Positions 12,662 to 24,393 of a stretch of 64,000 nucleotides of DNA are shown piece after piece. The DNA is from Centrapalus pauciflorus (lineage: Eukaryota > Streptophyta > Magnoliopsida > Asterales > Asteraceae). The notes under the pieces are model-generated. The model was not told where the DNA came from. It did no database searches and worked only from the letters and a program-made list of their open reading frames with translations. The first letter of the stretch is position 1. The number at the start of each line of letters is the position of its first letter. The position numbers and the translations under genes were made by a program. The stretch lies in contig JAANYP010001790.1 in assembly GCA_020465985.1 (NCBI GenBank), positions 833,501 through 897,500 on the forward strand. The letters run 5' to 3'.

Positions 12662-15600
12662 TTAGACCTGTGATGCCACTGTGCTCACTCTGGTTGCAGC
12701 TTCTAAAATCGTCCAGGCTTCTGTATTGGTGTCAGCTAGCTCCACTGGGGTCTGTCAAACCTTAAATATATTAGTGCCACGTGCCATAAATGACGAAAAG
12801 AAAAAAAACATGCACCTCCACCAATCTGATAATACGAACCTTTCCATACGCATTCGTGATGGTGGGTGATGCCCCGATTGAAAGTAAAAGTTGAACAATT
12901 TCCTCATGTTCCCCTCTAGCCGCATGATGAAGAGGCTGTAGAAGATCAAAAGAATTTACACATTACATCTCTAGCAAAAGGTGCCCTCAAACTGCCAGAC
13001 CAAACCAATATGCTCTGAAAACAATATTTTATAATCATGACTGCTTAGTTTTGGTCAACTTTTTTTTTTACTCAACCATCAAAACAGTAAATAAATAATA
13101 AGTCTATATGTTACTATTTTCAAGATTTATACTTTCTATTTATAGATAATGATATGTTAATTACCTTGTATTTGAAAGTTTTTTCAAGAAAATCATCTGT
13201 ACTAATACCAAAATAACAAAAACAGAGCTCTCCTATGAATGTCATAAAACAGTCGATGGAATTGATGGGAAAAAATGTGAAAGCCAAGTCTAACAAATAG
13301 AATTTACAAATACTATTGTTTGGACTTCAAATTAACTAAACTTCTATATGTTACTATTTTCAAGATTTATACTTTCTATTTATAGATAAAGATATGTTAT
13401 AACCTTGATTTGAAAGTATTTTTCAATAAAAACATATGTACTAATACCAAAATTACAAAAACAGAGCTCTCCTATGAACGTCATAAAACAGTCAATGGAA
13501 TTGATGGGAAAAAATGTGAAAGCCAAGTCTAACAAATAGAATTTACAGATACTATTTTTTGGACCTCAAATTAACTAAAATTCTGTAAACCCCCTAACCA
13601 CCATGGTTTCAGTCAGCAGATAATTCATAAGACTGAAGATCGGTATGGTCCCAGTCACAAGACAAACAAAACCAAACCATGTTCAGCACCAGGAACATCT
13701 CTCTGTTTTCTACATATTTATCATTATGGGGGTGTGGTAGGTCAAGGAAAAATGATGTGTTGTTGATGACAAGTCACTTACAGTGTCGCCTTCTGCATCA
13801 ACTGATTCAAGCATTCTTTTCAAGCATTCTGAAGAACCGGCTTTACCAATCAACAGTTGGACTATCTCCAGATATCCTGCAGTTGGAAGTGAGTATAAAT
13901 TTTGAGCACCTTACCATAGTGCATGAATTTATTAAACCAAAGGTATAATTTATGGCTAACCTCCAGCACAAGCATCATGCAGAGGAATTCCACCATCTTC
14001 ATCCCTAGCCTCCACCGAAGCTCCCCTTTCCAACAATAGCTACATGAAAATGATGATATATGATAATCAGCCAGAACTTTTTTCGCTATACCAAATAAAT
14101 GTAAATGAATGACCAGGGACATAAATTAATGAAATGATTTTATTCCTATTTAAATACCTAAATATCACTTAATAATAAAATAGAGGAATCTTGTGCATGT
14201 GCAGTGGTTACTAATGTGCAAATACGTAGATTTGGATTAAAACTTTGCCAAAGATTGAAAATGATGCACTTATTTTGGAACAAAGTTTATTTTTGTTCTC
14301 ATTAAACGTTCTCCAAAGTCATAAGCACTGACTGAGAGCCACAATAACAGCCAGTTGTTATTAGTTTTTCTGAAGATATAGAGAGCAAGAGATAGTTATT
14401 CACCTGGGCACAAGACAGATGGCCATAGAGACAGGTGAGATGTAGAGCAGTATCCCCATCCTCAACTGGTTCATCAATGCTTCCATCCAAATTATCTATT
14501 GTTGTTGATGATGAGGGAAAACAATTAGCGTTAGCTTTGCACAAGTACTCTTTAAAGTCAATAGTCTATTCCATTTGGCAGAATGAATCATTTCACAAGC
14601 TATCGGATAAAATACCACTCAACGTAAGAACAAAATAGTATGTTCTAGAGCTTGAAACCCATCATTACCTTATGCAAAACATCACTAGCTTACAAAACAT
14701 GGCAAGGGCGATCTCATGAATGTGCAAATGCGGTCAAAGGACACCCCTGAACTTTAAATATTTATTAAAGTGTATTTAATAAATTTGTATCGGACACCTC
14801 TTTATTAATTTGTTGGACACCATTTACACATTGAACTTTTAAAAAAACTAATTTGAACCGAACTAATGTTGTACAAAACTTTAAGCATATTAATTCAGTC
14901 CAATAAAAGCAAATATGATCACAATTAGTATATTATCATTTGTCGAGAGTCGAGACGTTTAAAGAATCCTTTTTTTTAATTTAAAATTTTTTCAAGCAGA
15001 TATGAAATTAAAATCATATTCAACGCTTTAACTAAATTCAAGTAAAATAAAAAAAATCGACAACTTATACTTTATGCAATTGAATATAGGAAGATTAAAA
15101 AAAACCCCAAAATAATGGTTGATCATCAGAGACAATAAAATAGAGTACACCAATAAAGATATAATAAATTCCATTTATATGATCAAATTTCTTGTATAAT
15201 GAGTATATATATAAATTTAATTTTAATATGAAGTTGGTTCGGTTCAGTTTGAAAATCATTACCCGTAAATTAATACAAAATGTTTGCTAAAAACAGAATC
15301 GAAAACCTACAATTAGGTACAAATGTATACTTATAATTAGTTTGTTGATTATTATAGTTAATTTGTTTATGGAATTAAGTAGGATTAAATTTTATAATTT
15401 ATTGAATGAAGGAACGTGTCACCACTTTATTAAAAAATGTTTACTATTTGGAAGAATCTGTTAGATCTTTTCTCCTAATAATACAATTTTAAAGGACTTT
15501 TAAAGTATGAAAATAGGTTGTAATTTGAAAACAATTATAAAAATTTTAGCAATACATGGTTATAAAATATTTAATAATATTGGACACCCCTTGATACAAA

Positions 15601-17401
15601 TCCTAGATTCGACACTGCACGTATGACAACCTTTATGTCTTCTTAATGTCCTTTTTTATGATAAGCAAGACCTCGAGGACACCCCTTGATACAAATCCTA
15701 GAGGCTTCAACCGCTAAGCCACCCTATGTGGTTATTTCTTCCTAAGAATTGGTTAACAAATGGTTTCAAAAATACCAAAGTAGAAACTCATTAAGGGCAA
15801 AAACTTGTCATCAACTGCAACAATCTTTATTTACTTAGTGACATAAACTCATGTAGAATTGTTTATACAAATGGTCATACGCCAGCAACATCCCACTATG
15901 TTTACAGTTTACTTCACTAGATATGTGGATGTAGTTGCTCGTGTGGTAAAGTTGATACATGCATATAGTCATACTTTAGAGGTAAAAGTTGATACACACA
16001 TATAGCCATACTTTAGAGGTAAAAAGGTGCATATCTTGCAATCACCATTGTTTGAGCAGTTGATGAAAGCAACTAAACAAAACAATATCCATGAGTCCAT
16101 GACTAATATGGTCAAATGGTTAATCATGAAGCATAAAGATGGTTACATTGTCTAGTATTGATAAATTCATTGTCTATGACCACCTCTCCAAGACTAGTGT
16201 TAAGTTTACTTGGTACAATCCCTAACATGCATAGTGAAAAGCATATATTATATACAACCAAACAATTCCAAGCATCACCTATCCTAAAAATCTTGATATT
16301 AAGTAGATAAAACTCGTTAATTACAAATAGTTTCAGTGATGAGGGACCAAACACCGCTAATTGAAGCAATTAGCTCCACTTATTTCTGTATAAGAGAGAA
16401 ATAGGAGAAATGGTCAGTTGGTCACTAAATAACCACTCTATAAACTTACAGGCTACATAGAACCCTTCTACATCACAACCAAGATGACTTCTAAAATAAA
16501 CTTTAAACTAATTCCTTCCTTAAATGCCTCCATCAACTAATTAAAACAGTGATGATGTGCATAGCATTCCAGATATACAACAACTCAAATATGTATATCA
16601 TCTTCATCTTTAAAAAGTTCAAATTCAAGATCAAGGATACATGTGACAGACATCGAAACTGTAGCATATGTTTCTCACAAGCCATGCCTCATTTAGGTTT
16701 TACCCCTAACCAAGAAGCTACAATTTACCGTCACTAAACTCCAAAATGAGATGCAAAAAGTGTCCCGAATTGTTTGAATCCATACGCTACTCAACCCTTG
16801 TTTTAACTTAAATCTTAAAATTCTTTTTCTTTAAAATTCTAAGCTATGATAAATGCTTCCTTTGCACCTCAAAACGACGATGACCTACACCAACAAATTC
16901 CCCATTTTTCTGTAAGGTTCCTCCACCGAAGCACAATCATATTAGGGGATCGTTTGGTACTATACAACTCAAGGTACCATAACCAAAAATCTGCAAGATC
17001 ATTTTATTCCAATTTAACACTATTTTCTAAGATACCAGTGTTAAATTTTGAAACTTGAATTCCCAAACAAACCCAAATATCATATAATGAATTAGGACAA
17101 GAACAAGATAGTGTTATCCATCCTTCCCAAACATTCGATTATTCATTCGCCACAAGAAACCTAATCAAGCATCTGCATCATATAAAGGTAAACAAAACGA
17201 ATTAATATCAGATATAAAAATACCAAGGGCTTGACGAAGTGCATCAACGTCTCCGTGTACGGCGGCGGCGGCAAGGTCGCGAAGGTGGGGAGGGGTGTCC
17301 TCAAAATCAGATTCCGGCAGCGCCCCTTCTTCTAAGAAAAGGATTCCTTCTTCATCGTCGTCGCCATCCATCATGCCGTTACGCCTTCCGGGAACCGCCA
17401 T
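12662..17401 (-). CDS. Ankyrin-repeat protein, 209 aa (six exons)
   Basis: Exons on the minus strand, 5' to 3': 17224-17401, 14404-14495, 13961-14039, 13782-13876, 12840-12935, 12662-12751. All junctions are GT/AG and the phases close. An acidic N-terminus (residues about 12-38) leads into a helix pair LRDLAAAAVHGDVDALRQAL (40-59). Ankyrin repeats follow with DGDTALHLTCLYGHLSCAQ (72-90), DGGIPLHDACAGGYLEIVQ (from about 105) and GDTPLHHAARGEHEEIVQ (from about 146). A final partial repeat starts YGKTPVELA (about 178). No enzyme domain, signal peptide or membrane segment is visible, so it is probably a soluble protein-interaction module. It resembles a small conserved plant ankyrin family of uncharacterised role. 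Intron 1 is 2.7 kb. A TATA-like box lies about 135 bp upstream of the ATG. Confidence 0.9.
13103..13581. repeat. Tandem duplication, 240-bp unit, in an intron of the ankyrin gene
   Basis: Two copies (13103-13342 and 13343-13581) share long identical blocks such as ttactattttcaagattta and acagagctctcctatgaa. They differ by scattered substitutions and small indels. They lie wholly within intron 4 (12936-13781). Confidence 0.9.
14496..17223 (-). other. Intron 1 of the ankyrin gene
   Basis: AT-rich with no supportable gene. Around 14730-15740 there are repeated phrases (ggacacccctt, tgatacaaatcctaga) and a segment at about 15690-15735 whose reverse complement (gtggcttagcggttgaag) looks like a tRNA/SINE box A fragment. 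This suggests an old insertion, but no target-site duplication was resolved. Confidence 0.5.
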
Positions 17402-17532
17402 TATCGCCGGTGAATGCTAAAACCCCAGGAGAAACAAAGAAGGCTTACGCTGAAGAGAAAGTCTAGAAACAAGGTGCACAAGAACAAGGGAACAAATATA
17501 TTTGTTCGGAAATTGCTAAAAGGACCCTCCGT

Positions 17533-17542
17533 CTTTATATAG
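17533..17542 (-). promoter_or_regulatory. Putative TATA box of the ankyrin gene
   Basis: On the minus strand this reads ctatataaag, about 135 bp upstream of the start codon at 17401. That would place transcription start about 100 bp before the ATG. Confidence 0.5.
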
Positions 17543-19426
17543 AGCATAAAAGGTCCTCCAACTATTTTCCAATATTTTAAATTAAAAAAAAAAAAGAAGA
17601 AGAAGATAATGTTTTTCTTTTTAATTTCGATAGTTTCGTAAATACATATTAGTTCATGATGTGCATGATATTCGATGACGATATGCATTGGTGATGAATA
17701 TATGTGTTTAGAGTAAAGATAAATAACGAATCATCAGTGTTTTAGGTTAGCATGTTCTTTTTGAGTCACGTCGATATATACTATGTTTGACCTTTTACTT
17801 TACTTTTTCCATGCATGCATAGTTATCCTCTCACCTTTTTTGTTTCACCACCGACAAGCAACATGCCGAGTTTCCTTCTCCCCCCTCATCTCTGGCTTCC
17901 AAGAGATTCACCAGAAACCTTCAAATCTTCAATCCTCAGAAATCCATGTTCCCCCATGCTTAAACGACTTTCCTTATCCTTTTTCTTCGGCTTCCCAAGC
18001 GACTCACTAGATGTCTCACTAGTTCTTTCCTTAGCCTTTCTAGCCTTCTTCTTTGGCTTCCATGTTCCCCGTGCTTAAACGACTTTCAATCCACAAAAAT
18101 CCACGTCTCCTTGTGCTTGAACTAGGTACCACATTATCTTCTTTTTTTTAGTTTGAGTACCAGTTTCGTTTAATTCTATTATTTTAGGGTTTGGAAGTAC
18201 GCTCGCAAAACCCGCTTAGAAGATTTTTCTAAAGCCCGATTCTTTTGTTGACGATCTTTTCTGTTGCTTCACATCATTGGAAAAATCAACCGTTAATATT
18301 CTTCCTCTTTTGTTATATGTCTCACTATTTGAATTCTGCTGAGATTTTCCGACGATGGTATCTAACATGCCTATTTTCGTTCTCACTCTATTTTTTATGT
18401 GTTTTGAATCAGGTTTATGGGTTCATATAACTGATTCTGCATAGTGTTTCTGATTTTACGTAATACATACTGAGTATGCTACTTTCTTTAAACATGCACT
18501 TTGTAGCACATTCTTTCTTTTCTTATGCCTATATCAATCAAATCATTTCTTGATCTATTTTGTCTTTGTCCACACTTCCAACATCGAGTGCCCCATCTTT
18601 TTTTTCTTCATAAGAATGCAAAAGAGTGATACTAAAGTTATCGTGAAAGAAACACATGTATCATCGATATTAGGGATCTCATTGTTCTTGCAAGCCTGGG
18701 TTAACGGTGCATCAAGTCTACTTTATTCGACAATGATTTGGGAGAGAGGTTATCATTGACAAGTATGTGCTATAAATTTGTCAAGCCATATGGTTCCTCC
18801 TTTTCCAATCTGATGAGTGATGATCAATACTCTTGAACCATGAAATTTAAGTTCATTTCTAGCTCCCATTTTTACATGGGTTCTTTTAACGAGTTTATAA
18901 CACATTATAAATATCTTATATATAGAAGAGATATTAACAAATTAACATCTCTTATTAGAATTAGAATTTAGCATATGCATAATTTGATTATATTGTATAA
19001 TATTAATAGTCACTTTTGGAGATTTACATGTCTAAAGGTAGAAAAAAGTACTCCTATTTGTTAGGTCGTGTTTATTCCGAGGGCCGTACATTGCATGACA
19101 AATGAATTACCTAGTATAATATATAATTAACGTAAACCAATTCTATAAGTTATTAAAATTTAAATTTTATTTATATATGAAAAAGGTAAATAAGTAATCA
19201 AAAAATTCAATTTTAAATTAGTTGAATTAATATCCATAGAATCTATTCATATTTAATACATTTAATTGAATTTCAATCCTAAACTCTCAAATTTAATATC
19301 ATCAACATTTAATATAATCACCATTTATTACGCATTGTATTATTTTTCAGCGGTACATATTTATAAGCAATGCATATTGTGCTATTAAAATCATTCAATG
19401 GCACATATTTTCCAATACAAAGTTAC
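17543..19426. other. Intergenic, no supported gene
   Basis: A short C/T-rich block (17850-18080) repeats the phrase catgcttaaacgactttc-like with variation (17950s and 18060s). Otherwise the stretch is AT-rich. Short open frames here lack recognisable domains or good initiation and splice context. Confidence 0.5.
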
Positions 19427-19434
19427 CATGTTTG

Positions 19435-19765
19435 CAGGGCCGTCCCATGGATTTTGGAGGCCCTGTACGCATGCATACGATATAGACCCTTAATTACAAA
19501 AAATTTAAAATAGATTACTCATTTTGCAACCGAATTTTAATATATAAATTAGATGTTGTGAATGACGACAAATCTTATGTGTTTATATATTTAATTATAC
19601 TTCTAAAATGATATATAATATGTTTAAAACGAAATAATGACTAATGAAAAATTAATATCCAAAATACTTCGTTTGATACTCCTATCATTTTTACGACTGT
19701 GAGGCCCTATAAAATCGGAGGCCCTGTGCGGTTGACCTTCTCGCACGCCCTAAAAGACGGGCATG
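19435..19765. mobile_element. hAT-type MITE
   Basis: Ends CAGGGCCGTC and GACGGGCATG form imperfect inverted repeats. Perfect 8-bp target-site duplications catgtttg lie at 19427-19434 and 19766-19773. It is non-coding, and the inner edges repeat ggaggccctgt. It landed inside a tandem-repeat unit. Confidence 0.8.
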
Positions 19766-20100
19766 CATGTTTGAAACAAATATTGACACTTAACTATATT
19801 GGTATATGAATACATTAAACCAATTGGATATTTTATACGAGTATTCTCAATTTTGTAACAACTTTTTAATACGTGTTACCATATTTGAAACAAATATTAA
19901 CACTTGATCATATTTGTATATGAATACATTTACCAATTGGATATTTATACGAGTATTCTCAGTTTTGTAACAACTTTTCAATACAAGTTATCATATTTGC
20001 AACAAATACTGACACTTAATTATATTTGTATATGAATACATATACCAATTGCATATTTTATACGAGCATTCTCAGTTTTGTAGCAACTTTTCAAAAAACA
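19766..20100. repeat. Threefold tandem repeat, unit about 112 bp
   Basis: Units begin cat[g/a]tttgaaacaaatattgac-like at 19766, 19880 and 19992, and each includes tatgaatacatt and acgag[t/c]attctca. Part of a further unit lies left of the hAT MITE (atacaaagttaccatgtttg), so the MITE split the array. Confidence 0.85.
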
Positions 20101-20737
20101 ACTTCTAATGAACATTATGAAGCTTCTTAATTCGAGACGCACTTGCTTGATTTCATGCTTGAAACCTTCAAATTTGAATAATGGAACTATGGTGATGAAG
20201 TAGAGGATTTTGACCAAAATCAAAATTTGAGGAGAGGAGACTACATATGGATGTACAAATTACAATTTCAGTTAAACAAAAATGGTATGAAGGTGACGTC
20301 AATTACCCCTCTTTTAATTCTTTAATTTTCTTTTAACACTCTTTAATTAATCATTGTTACAATCTATAAATACTATTAAATGAATAACTAATTTGTCACG
20401 TGTCGATTTACTATTTAATTCGCTACGTGTCAGAACTTCAATCTCCCACATGTCATAATATCCAATTTAATCTATTATAATCTAATATAACTAATCTAAT
20501 ATATATTTAACTAAAATCTAATAAACTCAAATTTTTACTAATTATTTTATGTGCTTTTATAAATATTTATTCTTAATTTTTTTAAATTCAACTCATGTAG
20601 TACATGAGTATATAACCTAGTTATATTATATAATACATTAACCTCTTATCACTTGAAATGATTGACTCACGTTACTTATTTACTTCTCTAGATTTTTTGA
20701 GCTTCTCAAATTATCATTACCCTTGTATATATATAGT
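20101..20737. other. AT-rich intergenic stretch
   Basis: No gene, terminal repeats or RNA gene recognised. Confidence 0.5.
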
Positions 20738-20885
20738 CGGGTTTAATTAAGAACTTTTATGCTTCTAGGTACCTAGGAACTATCTTACAGCCGTTGGATC
20801 AAATTGATCTCATGATGCAACATACTAATGCAATATCCGTGATGCATCTATAGAATGATAGTTTAGGAATATATATATATAATAT

Positions 20886-21292
20886 GGTTCGTGTGAGTAC
20901 CTAAAAAATGCAGAGTTTCGTGAGTACCTGTGAACACACGGGTTCAGATGTGAACTTGCTCCGAAAAAAAGATTTTTTTTTGAATTTTTTTTCATATTCA
21001 TTTATATACAAATAAAATAAGGCTATTCGTAAAAAACTTATATACATTCACACTTTCTAGCATCTTAAAAGTCATGTGAACCTGAAAAAATTCATGTGAA
21101 CATGCTTAGTTGTGAAAGGATAGTTCATGTGAACACACACATTTCACATAGTTCTAGTGTGTGTTTATGTGTGATTTTTTGCAAGTAGTCTTGTATTATT
21201 AATTTAAACATGATTATGAAAAAGAATTTAAAAAAATGGTTTTAAGCGAGATACCTCCGGTACTCCGCAAAACTATTGGTACTCATTTGAAC

Positions 21293-21293
<1 letters not shown>
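20886..21293. mobile_element. Family I short element, copy 1
   Basis: The left end GGTTCGTGTGAGTACC and the right end GGTACTCATTTGAACC are inverted repeats. The right end abuts (TA)n and the left end follows atatatataatat. The interior carries repeated gtgaacacaca words. It is about 85-90% similar by eye to the copy at 27648. Confidence 0.75.

Positions 21294-21294
<1 letters not shown>

Positions 21295-21338
<44 letters not shown>
21295..21338. repeat. (TA)n microsatellite
   Basis: TA array at the right border of family I copy 1. Confidence 0.95.
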
Positions 21339-21344
<6 letters not shown>

Positions 21345-21984
21345 TAATTTTGATTTTATATTAATTGAATACTGCATCAAATATATAATTCATAAATGCT
21401 AAATAAATTAATTAATACACTTCCAGAATTAACAAAAAGTATACAAATTATAAATAAAAAAAAAAAGATTAAGATGTCGATGCATCATCTTGGTTCATCA
21501 TCTTCTTGTTTATCATCATTGTGTTCATCATTTTGTGATGCATCAACATGTTCATTCAAAAACATCAATCTAACGTGATGCAACAACACATGTTTATTCA
21601 AAAACTCAACATGTTCATCAAAGTAATGCATCAACAACTTGTCAAATGTGATGCAATAACGTGTTCATCCAAAAAACCATCGTATTCATCATTCCAACGT
21701 GATGCATCAACGTGTTCATCATCAATTTCTTTCGTTTTTTTTCCTACATCTTCATCGTTTCTTTCCAACAATATGTATTGTGTTCATTTCTTCATCTTTT
21801 TCATCGTGTTCAACAATGTGTAGCGGCCGAGAGAATGAGATGTGGTGCAGCACCGGTCGGACGTTGAGATGGTGGTGCAGGCGAAAAGAATGGGATGGTG
21901 GTGCAGCGGAGGCGATGGTGCAACGACGGCGGTGCAGCCGCCGAGAGAATGAGATGACGGTGGTGCGATGGTGGTGCAACAGCC

Positions 21985-22188
21985 TATGGGTGAGCAGTAT
22001 TTGGTTTGTAATCGAAGAAACCGAAAATCAAACCTAACCGAATTCGATTTAGACCAAACCAAATATTAAATTCGGTTTTTGAATTGGTCTTAGACCAAAT
22101 CGAATTTTAAATTAGGTTTATGGTTTGAATTATGGTTAAATGTAGACCAAACCGAACCGAATTACCGAAAAAAAAATGAAATATTTAT

Positions 22189-22279
<91 letters not shown>

Positions 22280-22616
22280 CTTATAAATTTAGAATGGGCT
22301 TATCATTTATTTATTTAGTAATTGTGCCATTGTGGGCTGATATAATAACCCATTACTATTACCCAACCAACCCAAAGTCCAATCCAATTATCCAAATAAT
22401 AACACTGAGACGTGAGGTCCTACAACCCTTTTTGAATTCGGTAATTCGGTTTTCGAACCGAACCAAACCGAATTGTAAATCGGTTTTCGAATTGGTCTGG
22501 CTCCTTTTAAATTCGGATTGGTTCGGTTTTCGAATTAGCCTAAAAAAAATTTCAATTCGAAGAAACCAATTCGAGGAAACCAAAGAAACCTAAAACCGAA
22601 CCGATGCTCACCCCTA
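21985..22616. mobile_element. hAT-type MITE
   Basis: Ends TATGGGTGAGCA and TGCTCACCCCTA are inverted repeats, flanked by perfect 8-bp duplications caacagcc (21977-21984 and 22617-22624). The interior consists of many ggtttg/caaacc and accgaattcg motifs arranged as inverted repeats, plus a (TA)n array (22192-22276). It is non-coding. Confidence 0.85.
22192..22276. repeat. (TA)n microsatellite
   Basis: TA array inside the hAT MITE. Confidence 0.95.
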
Positions 22617-22924
22617 CAACAGCCGGACGGATGTTGATAGAGAGAAAGAGGTGGTCGGCCGGATGTTGAGAGTGAAATAAAGGTGGTCGGTCGGATGGAA
22701 AGAGAGGGAGAGATGTGGTTGAATGGGAGAGAGAAAGGGGGAGATATATTAGGTAGATTAGTATGTAGGTTGATTTGTTTCCTAATCTAACATAATCTAA
22801 CCTAATTTAATTTTCAATAATTAATTAATTTCTATGTTATTATTATTCCTCAAATACCCTTAATGCACCTTAGAAAGTAGTCTGATGCATAAAAGTTTCT
22901 AGATTTTCTAGATGCATAAAAAAT

Positions 22925-23083
22925 CTCAATTGAACATGCATCGAAAAACCTCTATGCACCACCACAAATGCATCACAATTCCAGTGTGATGCATCGATTT
23001 TCTGCATGATGCATCACCTGATACAATGGCTATAAAGTGAATCCCGGGTTTTCCGATGCATATAGGTTTTCCATTGAACCCAC
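22925..23083. mobile_element. Family II short element (GGTTCAATGGAAAACC type), partial or diverged
   Basis: The right end ggttttccattgaacccacc precedes tctatatatgtg. The left end is diverged (ctcaattgaacatgcatcg). The interior has gatgcatc repeats and the family phrase tggctataaagtg. It abuts a GT/GC alternating tract. Confidence 0.55.
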
Positions 23084-23091
23084 CTCTATAT

Positions 23092-23122
23092 ATGTGTGTG
23101 TGTGCGTGCGTGCGCGCGCGTG
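23092..23122. repeat. Alternating purine-pyrimidine tract (GT/GC)
   Basis: tgtgtgtgtgtgcgtgcgtg followed by cgcgcgcgtgtg: a strictly alternating tract able in principle to adopt Z-DNA. Confidence 0.85.
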
Positions 23123-23213
23123 TGGAGAGTGGTTAATGATATTGATTTAGTTTCCTATTTTAATCCTAATCTATTAATCAAAAGATTAATTAAAATATTT
23201 TCAAATAATTAGT

Positions 23214-23389
23214 ATTCCAATATTACCCTTATTGCATCATTAGTATATTGATAATGCATTTTTGGTTCTCAATGGTTCCCAATGCATCTATATAGAGGTT
23301 TAATGGGAAATCTCGATGCATTGGGAACCATTGAGAACTAAAAATGCATTATCAATTTACTAATAATGCAATAAGGGTAATATTGGAAT
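23214..23389. repeat. Near-perfect hairpin: 75-bp arms, 26-bp loop
   Basis: Arms 23214-23288 and 23315-23389 are reverse complements apart from three mismatches. The loop (23289-23314) contains gaggtttaatgggaaatctc, which resembles a family II terminus, so the hairpin seems built from family II-type sequence. Confidence 0.9.
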
Positions 23390-23408
23390 ACATACATACA
23401 TATACGGT

Positions 23409-23628
23409 GGGTTCAAAGGAAAATCTATATGCAACGGAAAACCCGGGAACCACTTTATAGCCATTAGAATGCATCAAGCAGAAAGTCGATGCATTACGCG
23501 GGAATTTGATGCATCACACGGGGAATTTGATGCATCACAGGGGGAATTTGATGCATCACGCGGGAATTGTGATGCATTTGTGGTGGTGCATGGAGGTTTT
23601 CCGATGCATGTTGGTTTTCCATTGAACC
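23409..23628. mobile_element. Family II short element with four E2F-like sites
   Basis: The terminal inverted repeats are ggttcaaaggaaaatc (left) and ggttttccattgaacc (right). The interior repeats gatgcatcacgcgggaattt with variation. Words fitting WTTSSCSS on the minus strand lie at 23498-23505, 23519-23526, 23540-23547 and 23560-23567. (CATA)n follows on the right. Confidence 0.75.
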
Positions 23629-23633
23629 CCCCA

Positions 23634-23750
23634 TATACATACATACATATGCATGCATGCATGCATACGTACGTACGTACATACATACATACATACATAC
23701 ATACATACATACATACATACATACATACATACATACATACATACATACAT
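23634..23750. repeat. (CATA)n/(CATG)n microsatellite, left part
   Basis: Tetranucleotide array, interrupted at 23751 by a CACTA element and resumed at 24261. Confidence 0.95.
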
Positions 23751-24260
23751 CACTACAACAAATATGTCATTTGTTCACATCATTTTTACACGCTTTTTAA
23801 AAGTGTGTAAAAATTTAGTAAATTTTCTACACTTATAAATGTGTTTAAAATTATTGCAGTAATAAGCGTGAAAATATATACTAAATTATCCTAATTACCA
23901 CATTTAAAATCATAAAGAAAAAAGTTCACATGTATATGTGTGGACAAATTTTGATTTTTTCACACTTGAAAGTGTAGAGATAAATTTGTTACACTCAATT
24001 TTGCCACGCTTCCTCTTATGTGGACAAATTAAATGTGACAAATTGATTTTCATACTTTTAAGCGTGGACAAATTATTAGTTTGTCCACATTTATATCTGC
24101 AAACTTTTTTTTTAAATAAATATTTGAGTATAAAAACTCTACACTTGTAATTGTAACTAATTTTTACATTCTTATAAGTGCGAATAAACATAAAACTTTT
24201 TGACGCACTTGCTAAAAGCGTGTAAAAATAACGTGTACAAAAGACATTTTTTTTGTAGTG
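23751..24260. mobile_element. CACTA (En/Spm-type) MITE
   Basis: Begins CACTACAACAAATATGTC; the right-end reverse complement is CACTACAAAAAAAATGTC. It is flanked by the 3-bp duplication cat. Subterminal repeats of acacttataa/gtgtgtaaaa type are present, as in CACTA elements. It has no transposase frame; apparent long frames come from the flanking tetranucleotide. Confidence 0.85.
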
Positions 24261-24318
24261 CATACATACATACATACATACATACATACATACATACATA
24301 CATACATACATACATACA

Positions 24319-24388
<70 letters not shown>
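24261..24388. repeat. (CATA)n then (TA)n microsatellite, right part
   Basis: Continuation of the tetranucleotide array beyond the CACTA insertion, grading into TA from about 24346. Confidence 0.95.
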
Positions 24389-24393
24389 GGGGT

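Larger units (their letters stand above)
20745..22930. mobile_element. Larger GGTT-ended element (family IV) with nested insertions
   Basis: The left end gggtttaattaagaactttt followed by atgcttctaggtac matches the left end of the element at 24801. The right end gatgcataaaaaatctcaat followed by tgaaca is the inverse. The interior has gatgcatcat/ttcatcatc runs (21480-21830) and agagagaaag-rich DNA (22630-22745). Two elements have inserted into it: a family I element (20886-21293) and a hAT MITE (21985-22616). No transposase frame is visible. Confidence 0.5.

Noticed and set aside
14730..15740. A complete transposon in intron 1 of the ankyrin gene
   Set aside because: Repeated ggacacccctt phrases suggest one, but no consistent terminal repeats or target duplication could be established by eye.
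17783..18078. Small genes in two overlapping frames
   Set aside because: C/T-rich, internally repetitive, two frames equally open, no homologous domain recognised.
21699..22062. Frames on both strands with Trp/Arg/His-rich content
   Set aside because: They arise from ggtggtgca repeats within the family IV element and end inside a hAT MITE.
23490..23580. CRISPR-like spaced repeats (gatgcatca units about 20 bp apart)
   Set aside because: Spacers are also repetitive and the array lies within an inverted-repeat-bounded plant transposon; no cas genes and the wrong kind of genome.
23474..23838. Long overlapping frames rich in Tyr/Ile/His/Cys-Met repeats, also at 23910-24449, 28014-28344, 31888-32106 and 34668-34886
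   Set aside because: They are translations of (CATA)n, (TA)n and (GA)n microsatellites, open on several frames and both strands at once.
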